A DNA stretch of 26,139 nt, taken from contig CABTZA010000005.1 in assembly GCA_902489225.1 (NCBI GenBank), forward strand, positions 1 through 26,139. The letters run 5' to 3'. This DNA comes from an uncultured Collinsella sp. Lineage in GTDB: Bacteria > Actinomycetota > Coriobacteriia > Coriobacteriales > Coriobacteriaceae. How positions within the stretch are numbered: the first letter of the stretch is position 1; every line of letters begins with the position of its first letter. The notes under the pieces were generated by a model that saw nothing but the letters and a program-made list of their open reading frames with translations, was not told the origin of the DNA and did not search any database. The position numbers were made by a program, and so were the translations under genes. Shown here one piece after another: positions 1-7,821 of the stretch.

Positions 1-3
1 GAT

Positions 4-80
4 GGACCTGTAGCTCAGTTGGTTAGAGCGTCCGGCTGATAACCGGGAGGTCACAAGTTCGAATCTTGTCAGGTCCACCA
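4..80 (+). tRNA. tRNA-Ile (anticodon GAT)
   Basis: Complete 77-nt cloverleaf with encoded CCA. The acceptor GGACCTG pairs with CAGGTCC, the anticodon loop is CTGATAA (anticodon GAT, reading AUC/AUU), and the T arm is ACAAG-TTCGAAT-CTTGT. It is followed by a terminator hairpin. It is identical to the tRNA at 228-304, including the three bases before it. Confidence 0.97.
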
Positions 81-91
81 CTTTCTTTCGC

Positions 92-136
92 AATAAACAC
101 CCCAGCGAGAGCCGAGTCGCCGCTGGGGTGTTTATT
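92..136 (+). terminator. Hairpin terminator after tRNA-Ile
   Basis: A perfect 16-bp inverted repeat: the arm at 92-107 pairs with 121-136 around a 13-nt loop. The stem is GC-rich in the middle (CCCCAGCG/CGCTGGGG) and ends in an A/T tract (AATAAACA/TGTTTATT). The shape fits a Rho-independent terminator that could work in both directions. It lies between tRNA-Ile and tRNA-Ala, so the two are probably separate transcripts or partly attenuated. Confidence 0.65.
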
Positions 137-147
137 ACTGTCTCCGT

Positions 148-223
148 GGGGGTTTAGCTCAGCTGGGAGAGCGCGGGCTTTGCAAGCCTGAGGTCAGGGG
201 TTCGATCCCCCTAACCTCCACCA
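148..223 (+). tRNA. tRNA-Ala (anticodon TGC)
   Basis: Complete 76-nt cloverleaf with encoded CCA. Acceptor GGGGGTT pairs with AACCTCC through one G-U pair. The anticodon loop is CTTTGCAAG with anticodon TGC, and the T arm contains GGGGTTCGATCCCC. It is separated by only 4 nt from the second tRNA-Ile, so these two are very likely co-transcribed. Confidence 0.97.
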
Positions 224-227
224 TGAT

Positions 228-304
228 GGACCTGTAGCTCAGTTGGTTAGAGCGTCCGGCTGATAACCGGGAGGTCACAAGTTCGAATCTTGTCAGGTCC
301 ACCA
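228..304 (+). tRNA. tRNA-Ile (anticodon GAT), second copy
   Basis: An exact 77-nt copy of the tRNA-Ile at 4-80. The identity also covers the preceding GAT triplet, giving an 80-bp perfect direct repeat (1-80 and 225-304). It encodes its own CCA and is followed by a strong terminator. Confidence 0.97.
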
Positions 305-318
305 TCAAAACTGTGAAG

Positions 319-349
319 AGCCCTGAGGCGTTGCCTCGGGGCTTTTTTC
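319..349 (+). terminator. Rho-independent terminator of the tRNA-Ala/Ile transcript
   Basis: Stem AGCCCTGAGGC / GCCTCGGGGCT (11 bp with one G-U pair) around the 3-nt loop GTT, followed by a run of six T. It ends the tRNA cluster. Confidence 0.85.
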
Positions 350-376
350 TTGTCTGCGATAAATCTCATTTTGGTT

Positions 377-406
377 TTGTGTGCTGTGCGAAAGATTGGG
401 TAGTAT
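377..406 (+). promoter_or_regulatory. Possible promoter of the BFN-nuclease gene cluster
   Basis: TTGTGT (377-382) and TAGTAT (401-406) are spaced 18 bp apart, in an AT-richer stretch after the tRNA terminator. The match to sigma-70 consensus is only moderate. Its position 58 bp upstream of the start codon at 464 fits. Confidence 0.3.
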
Positions 407-463
407 AGCTATTCAATGCGGTGGAGCTGCCGCGTGTTAACCGCTACGTACCGGAGGTGTTCC

Positions 464-964
464 ATGGTTCGTGTCGACATAGAGACCATCGTCATGGCCG
501 CCGGTCCCGTGCCATCGCTTATCGTGCTTCGCGAGCGCTGCAGCAAATCGGACTCGCCCGCGCCGCTGCGTTCCCTTTCCATTCAGACTGGTTCGTTTGA
601 AGCTGCTGCCATTAGCCGCGGCATCGATAGCGGTCGCGCCGAGCGCCCGATTACCCATGACCTGTTGCTCGATACTGTTGGTGCCCTGGGTGCCAAGCTC
701 GAACGCATCGAAATCGTTCGCGCCGAGCCGCCCGTGTTTTACGCGACGGTTGTCGTGTTGGCCGATGGCAACGAGCATAAGATCGATGCGCGTCCGAGCG
801 ACGCCATCGCCCTCGCCGTACGCAGTAATGCCCCCATGTTCGTTGAAGACGACATCATGAATCGCCTGGGCACCGTTTCTGCCCATGCCGAGGAAGTTGA
901 CGACGAGCGGGAGTTCGAGAAGTTCGACGAGTTCGTCCATACGCTCTCCCCCGATGACTTCTAA
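464..964 (+). CDS. Bifunctional nuclease (BFN/DUF151) family protein
   Basis: 166 aa. The chosen start, ATG 464, has GGAGG at 453-457 six bases upstream; an in-frame ATG at 416 would add 16 residues without a ribosome binding site. The centre carries the BFN signature: a stretch ending ERPITHDLLLDT, then VVVLADGNEHKIDARPSDAIALA and a C-terminal VEDDIMNRLG. This is the DUF151 family known from Thermotoga TM0160 and from plant bifunctional nucleases. Nuclease activity is shown for few members, so the bacterial role is uncertain. The tail (about the last 25 residues) is very acidic. The next gene starts right after its stop codon, so the two are co-transcribed. Confidence 0.88.
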   Translation: MVRVDIETIVMAAGPVPSLIVLRERCSKSDSPAPLRSLSIQTGSFEAAAISRGIDSGRAERPITHDLLLDTVGALGAKLERIEIVRAEPPVFYATVVVLADGNEHKIDARPSDAIALAVRSNAPMFVEDDIMNRLGTVSAHAEEVDDEREFEKFDEFVHTLSPDDF

Positions 965-1354
965 ATGTGGGGCGGCCAGGCTGCGGAGCGTTCGCTGATG
1001 GCCGGCGGTATGTCGGCTGAGGCGGCGGCCATTGCGCGCGAGGCCCAGATGCGCTCGGAGGCTTCTGAGGCGGCTCGCATTGCCTATGTGACGCAGGCCC
1101 GCACGCTTCGCGAACGCCGCGGCTCGTTTATCAAGATGGTTGTCGTCTCCGCCCTTGTCGCGGCAATCTGCTCGCGCCTTCGTGGTACAGTTGGTGCGCT
1201 TGGGTTTTCGATCTCTACGGGCCTCGTGATCTGGGGTGTGGTCGATGCGGTCATGCTGACCAGTCAGATCAAGGTGCTCGACAAGCGCGCGATGGATATG
1301 ATGCGCACCCGCGACGCTGCCGCTAAGATTGCCGCCGAGGCACAAGAACTGTAA
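965..1354 (+). CDS. Small predicted membrane protein, function unknown
   Basis: 129 aa if started at ATG 965, which directly follows the upstream TAA (962-964). An ATG at 998, preceded by a weak GGAG, is an alternative giving 118 aa. The N-terminal half is Ala/Glu/Arg-rich and probably helical. Two hydrophobic segments follow at about residues 57-72 and 76-97, then a charged C-terminal helix. I do not recognise a named family. The tight junction with the BFN gene and the small gene 30 bp downstream suggests one operon. The amphipathic ends with a two-helix hairpin could suit a small membrane anchor, but this is only inference. Confidence 0.7.
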   Translation: MWGGQAAERSLMAGGMSAEAAAIAREAQMRSEASEAARIAYVTQARTLRERRGSFIKMVVVSALVAAICSRLRGTVGALGFSISTGLVIWGVVDAVMLTSQIKVLDKRAMDMMRTRDAAAKIAAEAQEL

Positions 1355-1384
1355 TGACGCCAGACTCGATGGGAAGGTCTAAAG

Positions 1385-1834
1385 ATGGCACAGGATATGC
1401 AGGACGCCGGTAACGTCTCCGCCGAGCTCGACGCCATGGTGTGTGACCTGATTGGTGCGTTCTTGGACGACCTTGCCGCCGGCGAGAATCCGGGCGTAGT
1501 TGTGGCGATTGAGGACGCTGCTTCCAACCGATATCTGGCGGCGCTCGACGAGGACGGCGAAGAGGCGTGCCTGGAGGCGGCCACCAACTTTATTTCCGAG
1601 CACAAGATGGGTCTTAAGGACGAGGGCCTGGGCCGTATCGCCCGCTATGCCATCGGCTACACCGGCTGCGTCGAGATTGACGGCGGCTATCACGATGCTC
1701 TGCTCGTGAGCTTCTTCGAAACCACGCTCGAGAGTGGTTTTTCGGCATATGTGCTGTATGAGGGCATGGGCGCCGGCGATGGTTTTATGTGGAGCGACCC
1801 TGAACCTGCAGGTGAGGAAACCCCTCTCATCTAA
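1385..1834 (+). CDS. Hypothetical acidic protein
   Basis: 149 aa, starting at ATG 1385 with GGGAAGG at 1370-1376 upstream. It is strongly acidic, has no signal peptide or membrane segment, and reads as a soluble mixed alpha/beta protein (AYVLYEGMGAGDGFMW near the end). I do not recognise a family. Coding potential is good: GC-rich third positions continue through the frame, with a fitting start. It lies 30 bp after the membrane protein gene and probably shares its transcript. It is followed by a 117-bp gap before typA. Confidence 0.7.
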   Translation: MAQDMQDAGNVSAELDAMVCDLIGAFLDDLAAGENPGVVVAIEDAASNRYLAALDEDGEEACLEAATNFISEHKMGLKDEGLGRIARYAIGYTGCVEIDGGYHDALLVSFFETTLESGFSAYVLYEGMGAGDGFMWSDPEPAGEETPLI

Positions 1835-1951
1835 AATCGCTAAAATAAACGAGTTTTCGGTAAAAGGCTCAATATTCCCGCTGAGCGCTGCATCGCTGGG
1901 CGGGTCGCATACGCGTGCCGTTTGTATATGGATAGAAGATAGGGGAACTAC

Positions 1952-3790
<1,839 letters not shown>

Positions 3791-3817
3791 GCGCTGGGCT
3801 TTATAGCGACTAACAAG

Positions 3818-3852
3818 AAAGGGCGTCGACCGCGATGGTCGGCGCCCTTTTT
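3818..3852 (+). terminator. Rho-independent terminator of typA
   Basis: AAAGGGCG-CGACC pairs with GGTCG-CGCCCTTT across a T/G mismatch or wobble, with loop GCGAT, followed by a T run. It lies 28 bp after the typA stop codon. Confidence 0.85.
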
Positions 3853-3877
3853 GTGCACAGGGACTGAGCTGGTCTGC

Positions 3878-3912
3878 ACCACCACAAAGGTGCCTGGCCC
3901 CTTTATGGTGGT
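3878..3912. repeat. REP-like 35-nt palindrome
   Basis: A near-perfect palindrome centred on T3895: 15 of 17 base pairs match (mismatches at 3885/3905 and 3891/3899). The core AAAGGTGCC-T-GGCCCCTTT is flanked by ACCACCA/TGGTGGT arms. It sits between the typA terminator and the stop codon of the convergent minus-strand gene. No T run follows on either side, so it is not a standard terminator. The shape matches repetitive extragenic palindromes, but only one copy was seen in this window. Confidence 0.55.
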
Positions 3913-3918
3913 TGGCGG

Positions 3919-5064
3919 CTAAGCGGCGGGGAGTCCTGGCGTGTTAGCCGGCTGCTGCGGCTTGAGGTGGGCGTTGCGCCAGATGATCTGGATAACGTAG
4001 CCGAGCATAAAGACAAAGGCTACGCCGCTGATGAAGTCACCTACGAGGGGAAGCCCCGTGAGGGCGCCTGCGATTACGCCGCCCACGGCTGCCATGGCGT
4101 AGCGGTTTTGGTTGTGTCCGACCATGCGGGAGATCGCGCACCCCGCAAAGGCACTCGACACCAACGCGATGCCGATAACGCCGCACAAGAGGGCTCCGGC
4201 AAGCGACAGACCAGCGATAGAGATAATTAGCAGTAGGACGGCGGGGACGATAGCAATCGTGCCCAGAAGACCGCTCACCCACAGGGGCATGGGGCGCTGG
4301 TGGAGCATGCCGGCGGCGCTGGCGGTCGCGCGCGGAAAGACGAGCTCGAGCAGCAGAGCGACAAAGCAGGTCGAGAGTGCCGCGGCGACGATACCGCCGA
4401 TGACATCGTTAACGGTGGAAGTATCCTCGTTCTCGGTGCGGTCGATCTTGAGCGTGCCTACCTCGGCTCCTGCGGCACGCTCGGGGTCCTCGGAGACGTG
4501 CGCGTTCACGGTGCCGGTGATGTGGGCGTTCTTGCCCAGGATGAGCTTGTCGGCCCAAACCTCGACATCGCCCTCGACGGTGCCATCGATGGTCACCGTG
4601 TCGCCCGCAAGCGCTGCCGACTTGGTAGAGCCGCGCAGGGCAACCGTCTCGCCTATCGCGTAAAAACAGTTGGCGGTGCTGTCGGAATTGAGCACAACGT
4701 GCTGACCGACGACCGTGACGCTGCCATCAACCGTGGTCTTGGCGATATCGATAGTGCGTGCCGCCAAGCGGACGGCGCCGCTCACCGTGCAGTCGCGGAT
4801 GGAGAGGCTCTCGCCTGCTGCAATTATGTCGCGGCCGATGGACGCATCGTCCAAGTTGAGGGCCTGACCTGCCCAGTACAGGTCACCTTCGACGCCGGAC
4901 GAATTGGCGTCATTGTCGGTCGCAAGTACGTTGCCTGCGGTGTCCGTGCCGGCGAACGACGCCGTGGGAAGCGCGGTGACCGCTAGAGCGATGAGCGCGA
5001 ATAAGATCGTGATGCGGCCCCACGCTTTACGGCGCTGGGTCGACGGGAATTGATTACAGGGCAT
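3919..5064 (-). CDS. Secreted bactofilin-like beta-helix protein with C-terminal membrane domain
   Basis: 381 aa from the ATG at 5062-5064, which has AAGGA six bases upstream; an in-frame start at 5112 would add 16 residues and lacks a site. The N-terminus has a basic region and a hydrophobic stretch ending ASFA-G, a likely signal peptide. Residues about 55-190 form short repeats rich in G-x-V/I-x-G (VEGDL, VDGSVTVVG, VEGDVEVWAD), typical of the right-handed beta-helix of polymer-forming bactofilin-like proteins. The C-terminal half has about four hydrophobic segments. Ordinary bactofilins are cytoplasmic filaments; this arrangement would put the helix outside the membrane. The TRIC-family gene lies 106 bp upstream on the same strand. 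Confidence 0.75.
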   Translation of the reverse strand: MPCNQFPSTQRRKAWGRITILFALIALAVTALPTASFAGTDTAGNVLATDNDANSSGVEGDLYWAGQALNLDDASIGRDIIAAGESLSIRDCTVSGAVRLAARTIDIAKTTVDGSVTVVGQHVVLNSDSTANCFYAIGETVALRGSTKSAALAGDTVTIDGTVEGDVEVWADKLILGKNAHITGTVNAHVSEDPERAAGAEVGTLKIDRTENEDTSTVNDVIGGIVAAALSTCFVALLLELVFPRATASAAGMLHQRPMPLWVSGLLGTIAIVPAVLLLIISIAGLSLAGALLCGVIGIALVSSAFAGCAISRMVGHNQNRYAMAAVGGVIAGALTGLPLVGDFISGVAFVFMLGYVIQIIWRNAHLKPQQPANTPGLPAA

Positions 5065-5170
5065 AGTGAATCCTTCGTCAGATGCTCGACATGCACCTAA
5101 CAGGGTACCCAACGCGTGGGCGCTCTAAAAGAACCTCTCGGTTGCATTTCGAAGGATGAGCCCGCGCCAC

Positions 5171-5860
5171 CTACTTTTTGCGGTGCAAAAAGCGTGCGAT
5201 GTCATCCTCGGTGGGGCTTTTGATATCAAAGCGCAGCGACAGCCAGCGTAGTCCCATGGTCACCACGACGCAAACGACCAGTGCGACGACATTGCTGACC
5301 AAGCCGCTCATGACAAGGCAAACATAGCTTGCCGATCCGGCGATGGCCGCGATGGCATAGAAGTTGGTGCGCTGGAAGATACCCGGCACCACACCCATAA
5401 AACCATCTCGCAGCATGCCGCCGCCCACCGCGGTAAAAAAGCCCATCATGATGCACACCGCCGGCGCAAAGCCGTAGACCAGCGCCTTGTCTGCGCCGGT
5501 TGCCGCATAAATACCCACCGAGATGATATCGAGCAGGGGAATGAGCTTTTCGGGCTTGTCGACGATTGCCGGGAAGATGTAGATGATGGCCGCGGTGGCG
5601 ATGGAGAGCGGGAGCGCCATCGGTTGGTTGAGGATGTAGACGTTGCCCACCTGCAGCGTCATATCGCGCAAAAGACCGCCGCCCAGTCCACAGACCACGG
5701 CGAGCGCGACGGCGCCCACCAGGTCGAGTTTGTGCTCGCGTGCGACCAACACGCCCGAGATCGATGCCGCGACGACGGCGAACATCTCGAGCCAAAACGG
5801 GATGGCAACCATGGCATCCGAGGCGTGTGCGGTAACGATCATAGCGGCGGCAACGGGCAA
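5171..5860 (-). CDS. TRIC/UPF0126 family membrane protein
   Basis: 229 aa from a TTG codon (5860-5858) with AAAGGA seven bases upstream; an ATG six codons inside lacks a site. About seven membrane segments are built as two related halves. Each half carries the family hallmark GG(G)xLRD (GLGGGLLRDM and AVGGGMLRDG). The prokaryotic TRIC/UPF0126 domain forms trimeric cation channels in the members with known structure, and some members are implicated in glycine transport; the substrate here is unknown. The soluble C-terminus ends in HRKK. It is probably co-transcribed with the bactofilin-like gene 106 bp downstream. Confidence 0.88.
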   Translation of the reverse strand: MPVAAAMIVTAHASDAMVAIPFWLEMFAVVAASISGVLVAREHKLDLVGAVALAVVCGLGGGLLRDMTLQVGNVYILNQPMALPLSIATAAIIYIFPAIVDKPEKLIPLLDIISVGIYAATGADKALVYGFAPAVCIMMGFFTAVGGGMLRDGFMGVVPGIFQRTNFYAIAAIAGSASYVCLVMSGLVSNVVALVVCVVVTMGLRWLSLRFDIKSPTEDDIARFLHRKK

Positions 5861-6026
5861 GATGGGGTCCTTTGAGTTACGGGTTTAGACAATGCCCGTA
5901 CATAGTACATGTTCGGCGCCGATTGCGACCCTATTGCTCGGCAAACGGTCGGGACTGGGTACGGTCATAGGTTCCATGTTAGGGGATCCGGGTTGATGCT
6001 GAACGCGATGGGGGCGTGGTCGAATA

Positions 6027-6165
6027 GGAGGGATGTCCAAATTTTGAGCTCCGCTCAAAATTTATCCGGTCGGCTTGCGCCGACCGCGCTGCGCTAAAAA
6101 CGCGCCACGGGCGCGTTTTCTTTACGCTCCGCGCCCTGGCGGGTTCGAATCCCTCCTCCTCCGCC
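6027..6165 (+). pseudogene. tRNA-Ser-like element with hairpin-filled core
   Basis: The first 12 nt, GGAGGGATGTCC (6027-6038), look like the 5' end of a tRNA-Ser; compare GGAGAGTTGTCC in the tRNA-Ser(GGA) nearby. The last 25 nt (6141-6165) are identical to the 3' end of tRNA-Ser(CGA), including the T loop TTCGAAT and acceptor CTCCTCC, but end CCG instead of CCA. The D, anticodon and variable arms are absent. In their place are three perfect hairpins: 6039-6063 (11 bp, loop TCC), 6067-6086 (8 bp) and 6097-6119 (10 bp, followed by TTTTCTTT). It cannot act as a normal tRNA. It may be a disrupted gene, an integration scar or a repetitive structured RNA. Confidence 0.6.
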
Positions 6166-6186
6166 GTATTTGCTTGTTAGGGACTC

Positions 6187-6220
6187 AAAACAAAAAAGCT
6201 CCCATTCCCGGGAGCTTTCT
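6187..6220 (-). terminator. Terminator of tRNA-Ser(CGA)
   Basis: Read on the minus strand, AAAGCTCCC pairs with GGGAGCTTT (9 bp) around a 6-nt loop and is followed by a T run. It lies just beyond the CCA end of the tRNA. Confidence 0.85.
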
Positions 6221-6229
6221 CAACCAAAA

Positions 6230-6320
6230 TGGCGGAGGAGGAGGGATTCGAACCCTCGTGACCTTATACAGGCCAAACGGTTTTCGAGACCGCCGCATTC
6301 AACCACTCTGCCACCCCTCC
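6230..6320 (-). tRNA. tRNA-Ser (anticodon CGA)
   Basis: 91-nt class II tRNA with encoded CCA. Acceptor GGAGGGG pairs with CTCCTCC (one G-U), the anticodon loop is CTCGAAA (anticodon CGA, reading UCG), there is a long variable arm, and the T arm is GAGGG-TTCGAAT-CCCTC. Its last 25 nt before the final A occur again, inverted, at 6141-6165. Confidence 0.96.
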
Positions 6321-6329
6321 GCGTGGGGT

Positions 6330-6360
6330 AAAAACAAAGCAGGCTCGAAGGCCTGCTTTG
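6330..6360 (-). terminator. Terminator between the two tRNA-Ser genes
   Basis: On the minus strand a 10-bp stem, CAAAGCAGGC / GCCTGCTTTG, with a 6-nt loop is followed by a T run (the complement of 6331-6334). It lies directly after tRNA-Ser(GGA). Because tRNA-Ser(CGA) follows with no obvious promoter of its own in the 48-bp gap, read-through is likely. Confidence 0.75.
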
Positions 6361-6368
6361 GAATTAAC

Positions 6369-6459
6369 TGGCGGAGAGTCAGGGATTTGAACCCTGGAGA
6401 CGCTTTTGACGCCTACACGATTTCCAATCGTGCTCCTTCGGCCACTCGGACAACTCTCC
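6369..6459 (-). tRNA. tRNA-Ser (anticodon GGA)
   Basis: 91-nt class II tRNA with encoded CCA. Acceptor GGAGAGT pairs with ACTCTCC, the anticodon loop holds GGA (reading UCC/UCU), and there is a long variable arm. A good promoter is seen 17 bp upstream. Confidence 0.96.
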
Positions 6460-6475
6460 GTTAAATGCGAAAGTC

Positions 6476-6503
6476 AGTATACACGAGGAATCGCAAAGTG
6501 CAA
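6476..6503 (-). promoter_or_regulatory. Sigma-70 type promoter of the tRNA-Ser pair
   Basis: On the minus strand TTGCAC (6503-6498) and TATACT (6481-6476) are separated by 16 bp. The -10 box ends 16 bp before the 5' end of tRNA-Ser(GGA), which fits a short trimmed leader. Confidence 0.65.
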
Positions 6504-6854
6504 ACAGAAAAGTTGGCATTTTTTGATCCACAGCGTCTCGCGCTGTGCCTAAAACGCGCGACACATGCAGTCTGACCAGCAAAATCATGCTATGCGAATT
6601 GCTCAAAAAAGGACTTTATAGACCACGAGCAAACGAATTTAAAATCTTTTTGGCGATCAATTAGACCACTGGTATGCATTTTGAGACCACAACCATGCGC
6701 CCGTTGACCTGCGACTTGGCTCAGCTTGTCCCCACGGCACCGTATCTTGTCCACAGATCCGTCAAGCTTTTGGTCGGCATTTGGTTGGAATGCGCATGAA
6801 ACGTCGTGCGAGTATGGGCATATGTGGAGGTCATGAGGTTGTAGCTGCATATTC
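6504..6854. other. Gene-free regulatory stretch with DnaA-box-like sites
   Basis: No credible gene lies in the roughly 350 bases between the tRNA-Ser promoter and the rpsF promoter. One exact TTGTCCACA (6747-6755) matches the DnaA box favoured in high-GC actinobacteria. Two near matches are seen: TGATCCACA (6524-6532) and TTGTCCCCA (6726-6734). The motif AGACCAC occurs three times on the same strand (6620, 6663, 6684), spaced 43 and 21 bp, which is about four and two helical turns. The stretch at 6597-6660 is AT-rich. A 7-bp hairpin (CACAGCG/CGCTGTG) starts near 6530. Function is unproven. Confidence 0.4.
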
Positions 6855-6883
6855 TTGCAGCCTAGGAGGTTGAAAGATATTAT
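6855..6883 (+). promoter_or_regulatory. Promoter of the rpsF-ssb-rpsR-rplI operon
   Basis: TTGCAG (6855-6860) and TATTAT (6878-6883) are spaced 17 bp apart, 71 bp before the rpsF start. The -35 region overlaps an inverted repeat, GCTGCA (6844-6849) / TGCAGC (6856-6861), which could be an operator. Confidence 0.5.
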
Positions 6884-6899
6884 TATCAAGTCTTTTCCT

Positions 6900-6928
6900 G
6901 CTTCAGGCGCACCTTCACGACCTGAAGC
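6900..6928 (+). promoter_or_regulatory. Leader hairpin upstream of rpsF
   Basis: An 8-bp perfect stem, GCTTCAGG (6900-6907) / CCTGAAGC (6921-6928), closes a 13-nt loop containing CACC. It lies in the short leader between the promoter and the rpsF ribosome binding site. S6:S18 proteins are known to bind a hairpin in their own leader in many bacteria. Whether this one matches that motif was not tested. Confidence 0.35.
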
Positions 6929-6954
6929 CACATTTGCCCAGAGGAGGTGACAAT

Positions 6955-7248
6955 ATGAAGGCTTATGAACTGCTGTTCTTTGTTGACCCGTCGCTCGACC
7001 CCGAGACTCGTCTCGCTGTTATGAAGCGTATCGATACCACGATCGCTGAGGGCGCTGGCAAGGTCGACTCCGTTGACGAGTGGGGCAAGCGCAAGCTCGC
7101 CTACGAGATCAACGATCTCACCGATGGTGACTACACCCTCATCAACTTCCACGCAGATCCTACCCAGATCGCCGAGCTTGATCGCGTCCTGCGCATCACC
7201 GACGCTGTGGTTCGCCACATGATCGTCCGTCGCGACGACCAGGAGTAA
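6955..7248 (+). CDS. rpsF: 30S ribosomal protein S6
   Basis: 97 aa, the normal length. It starts MKAYELLFFVDPSL, contains DEWGKRKLAYEI and ends RHMIVRRDDQE, all standard for S6. The start at ATG 6955 has GGAGGTGA at 6943-6950. S6 binds the central domain of 16S rRNA together with S18, whose gene lies two positions downstream. It is the first gene of the rpsF-ssb-rpsR-rplI operon. Confidence 0.98.
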   Translation: MKAYELLFFVDPSLDPETRLAVMKRIDTTIAEGAGKVDSVDEWGKRKLAYEINDLTDGDYTLINFHADPTQIAELDRVLRITDAVVRHMIVRRDDQE

Positions 7249-7296
7249 GACTGTCGTTTTGGACTGGGCTTGTGCCCCAAGAGGAAGTAGTGAGTT

Positions 7297-7749
7297 ATGA
7301 GCATCAATCGAGTGAACATCACCGGTAACCTCACCCGCGATCCCGAGCTGCGCGCCACCGCCGGCGGAACCCAGGTTCTGTCCTTTGGCGTCGCCGTGAA
7401 CGATCGTCGCCGCAACGCGCAGACTGGCGAGTGGGAGGACTATCCCAACTTTGTCGACTGCACCATGTTCGGCACCCGCGCCGAGGCCGTGAGCCGTTTC
7501 CTGGCAAAGGGAAACAAGGTCGCGATCGAGGGCAAGCTGCGCTACAGCTCTTGGGAGCGCGACGGTCAGCGCCGGAGCAAGCTTGAGGTCATCGTCGATG
7601 AGATCGAGTTTATGAGCTCCCGTGGTGGCCAGGGTGGCTACGATCAGGGCGGTTACGCCCCGGCAGCTCCCGCGCCCGCAGCACGTCCTGCCGCACCGGT
7701 GGCCACGCCGCCCGCGGTCGACGTCTACGATGAGGACATCCCGTTCTAA
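7297..7749 (+). CDS. ssb: Single-stranded DNA-binding protein
   Basis: 150 aa. An N-terminal OB fold (about 1-110: INRVNITGNLTRDPELR, FGVAVNDRR, KGNKVAIEGKLRYSSWE) is followed by a Gly/Ala/Pro-rich linker and the acidic tip DEDIPF that recruits partner proteins. It binds ssDNA at forks and repair sites. GAGGAAG at 7281-7287 precedes ATG 7297. The position between rpsF and rpsR is the widely conserved bacterial arrangement. Confidence 0.98.
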   Translation: MSINRVNITGNLTRDPELRATAGGTQVLSFGVAVNDRRRNAQTGEWEDYPNFVDCTMFGTRAEAVSRFLAKGNKVAIEGKLRYSSWERDGQRRSKLEVIVDEIEFMSSRGGQGGYDQGGYAPAAPAPAARPAAPVATPPAVDVYDEDIPF

Positions 7750-7821
7750 GGGTTGTTCACCTATTTTTGAGTGAGAGGCGGCTTCGGTTCGCCGAAGTTG
7801 CCAAATGAAAGGTATTTTGAC

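Noticed and set aside
5909..6097. 62-codon open frame on +
   Set aside because: No ribosome binding site; it ends inside the structured tRNA-like element.
6039..6119. CRISPR-like repeats
   Set aside because: The three hairpins differ in sequence and there are no spacers of regular length.
6027..6165. tmRNA (ssrA) as an explanation of the tRNA-like ends
   Set aside because: Only 139 nt long, with no tag-peptide reading frame and no Ala-type acceptor; the ends match tRNA-Ser instead.
6075..6464. Open reading frame of 129 codons on +
   Set aside because: It runs across two minus-strand tRNA-Ser genes and the tRNA-like element; its peptide (GGIRTL, RVRDLNPG) is the well-known artefact of translating tRNA complements.
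6530..6549. Terminator for the region upstream of rpsF
   Set aside because: The CACAGCG/CGCTGTG stem has no T run on either strand.
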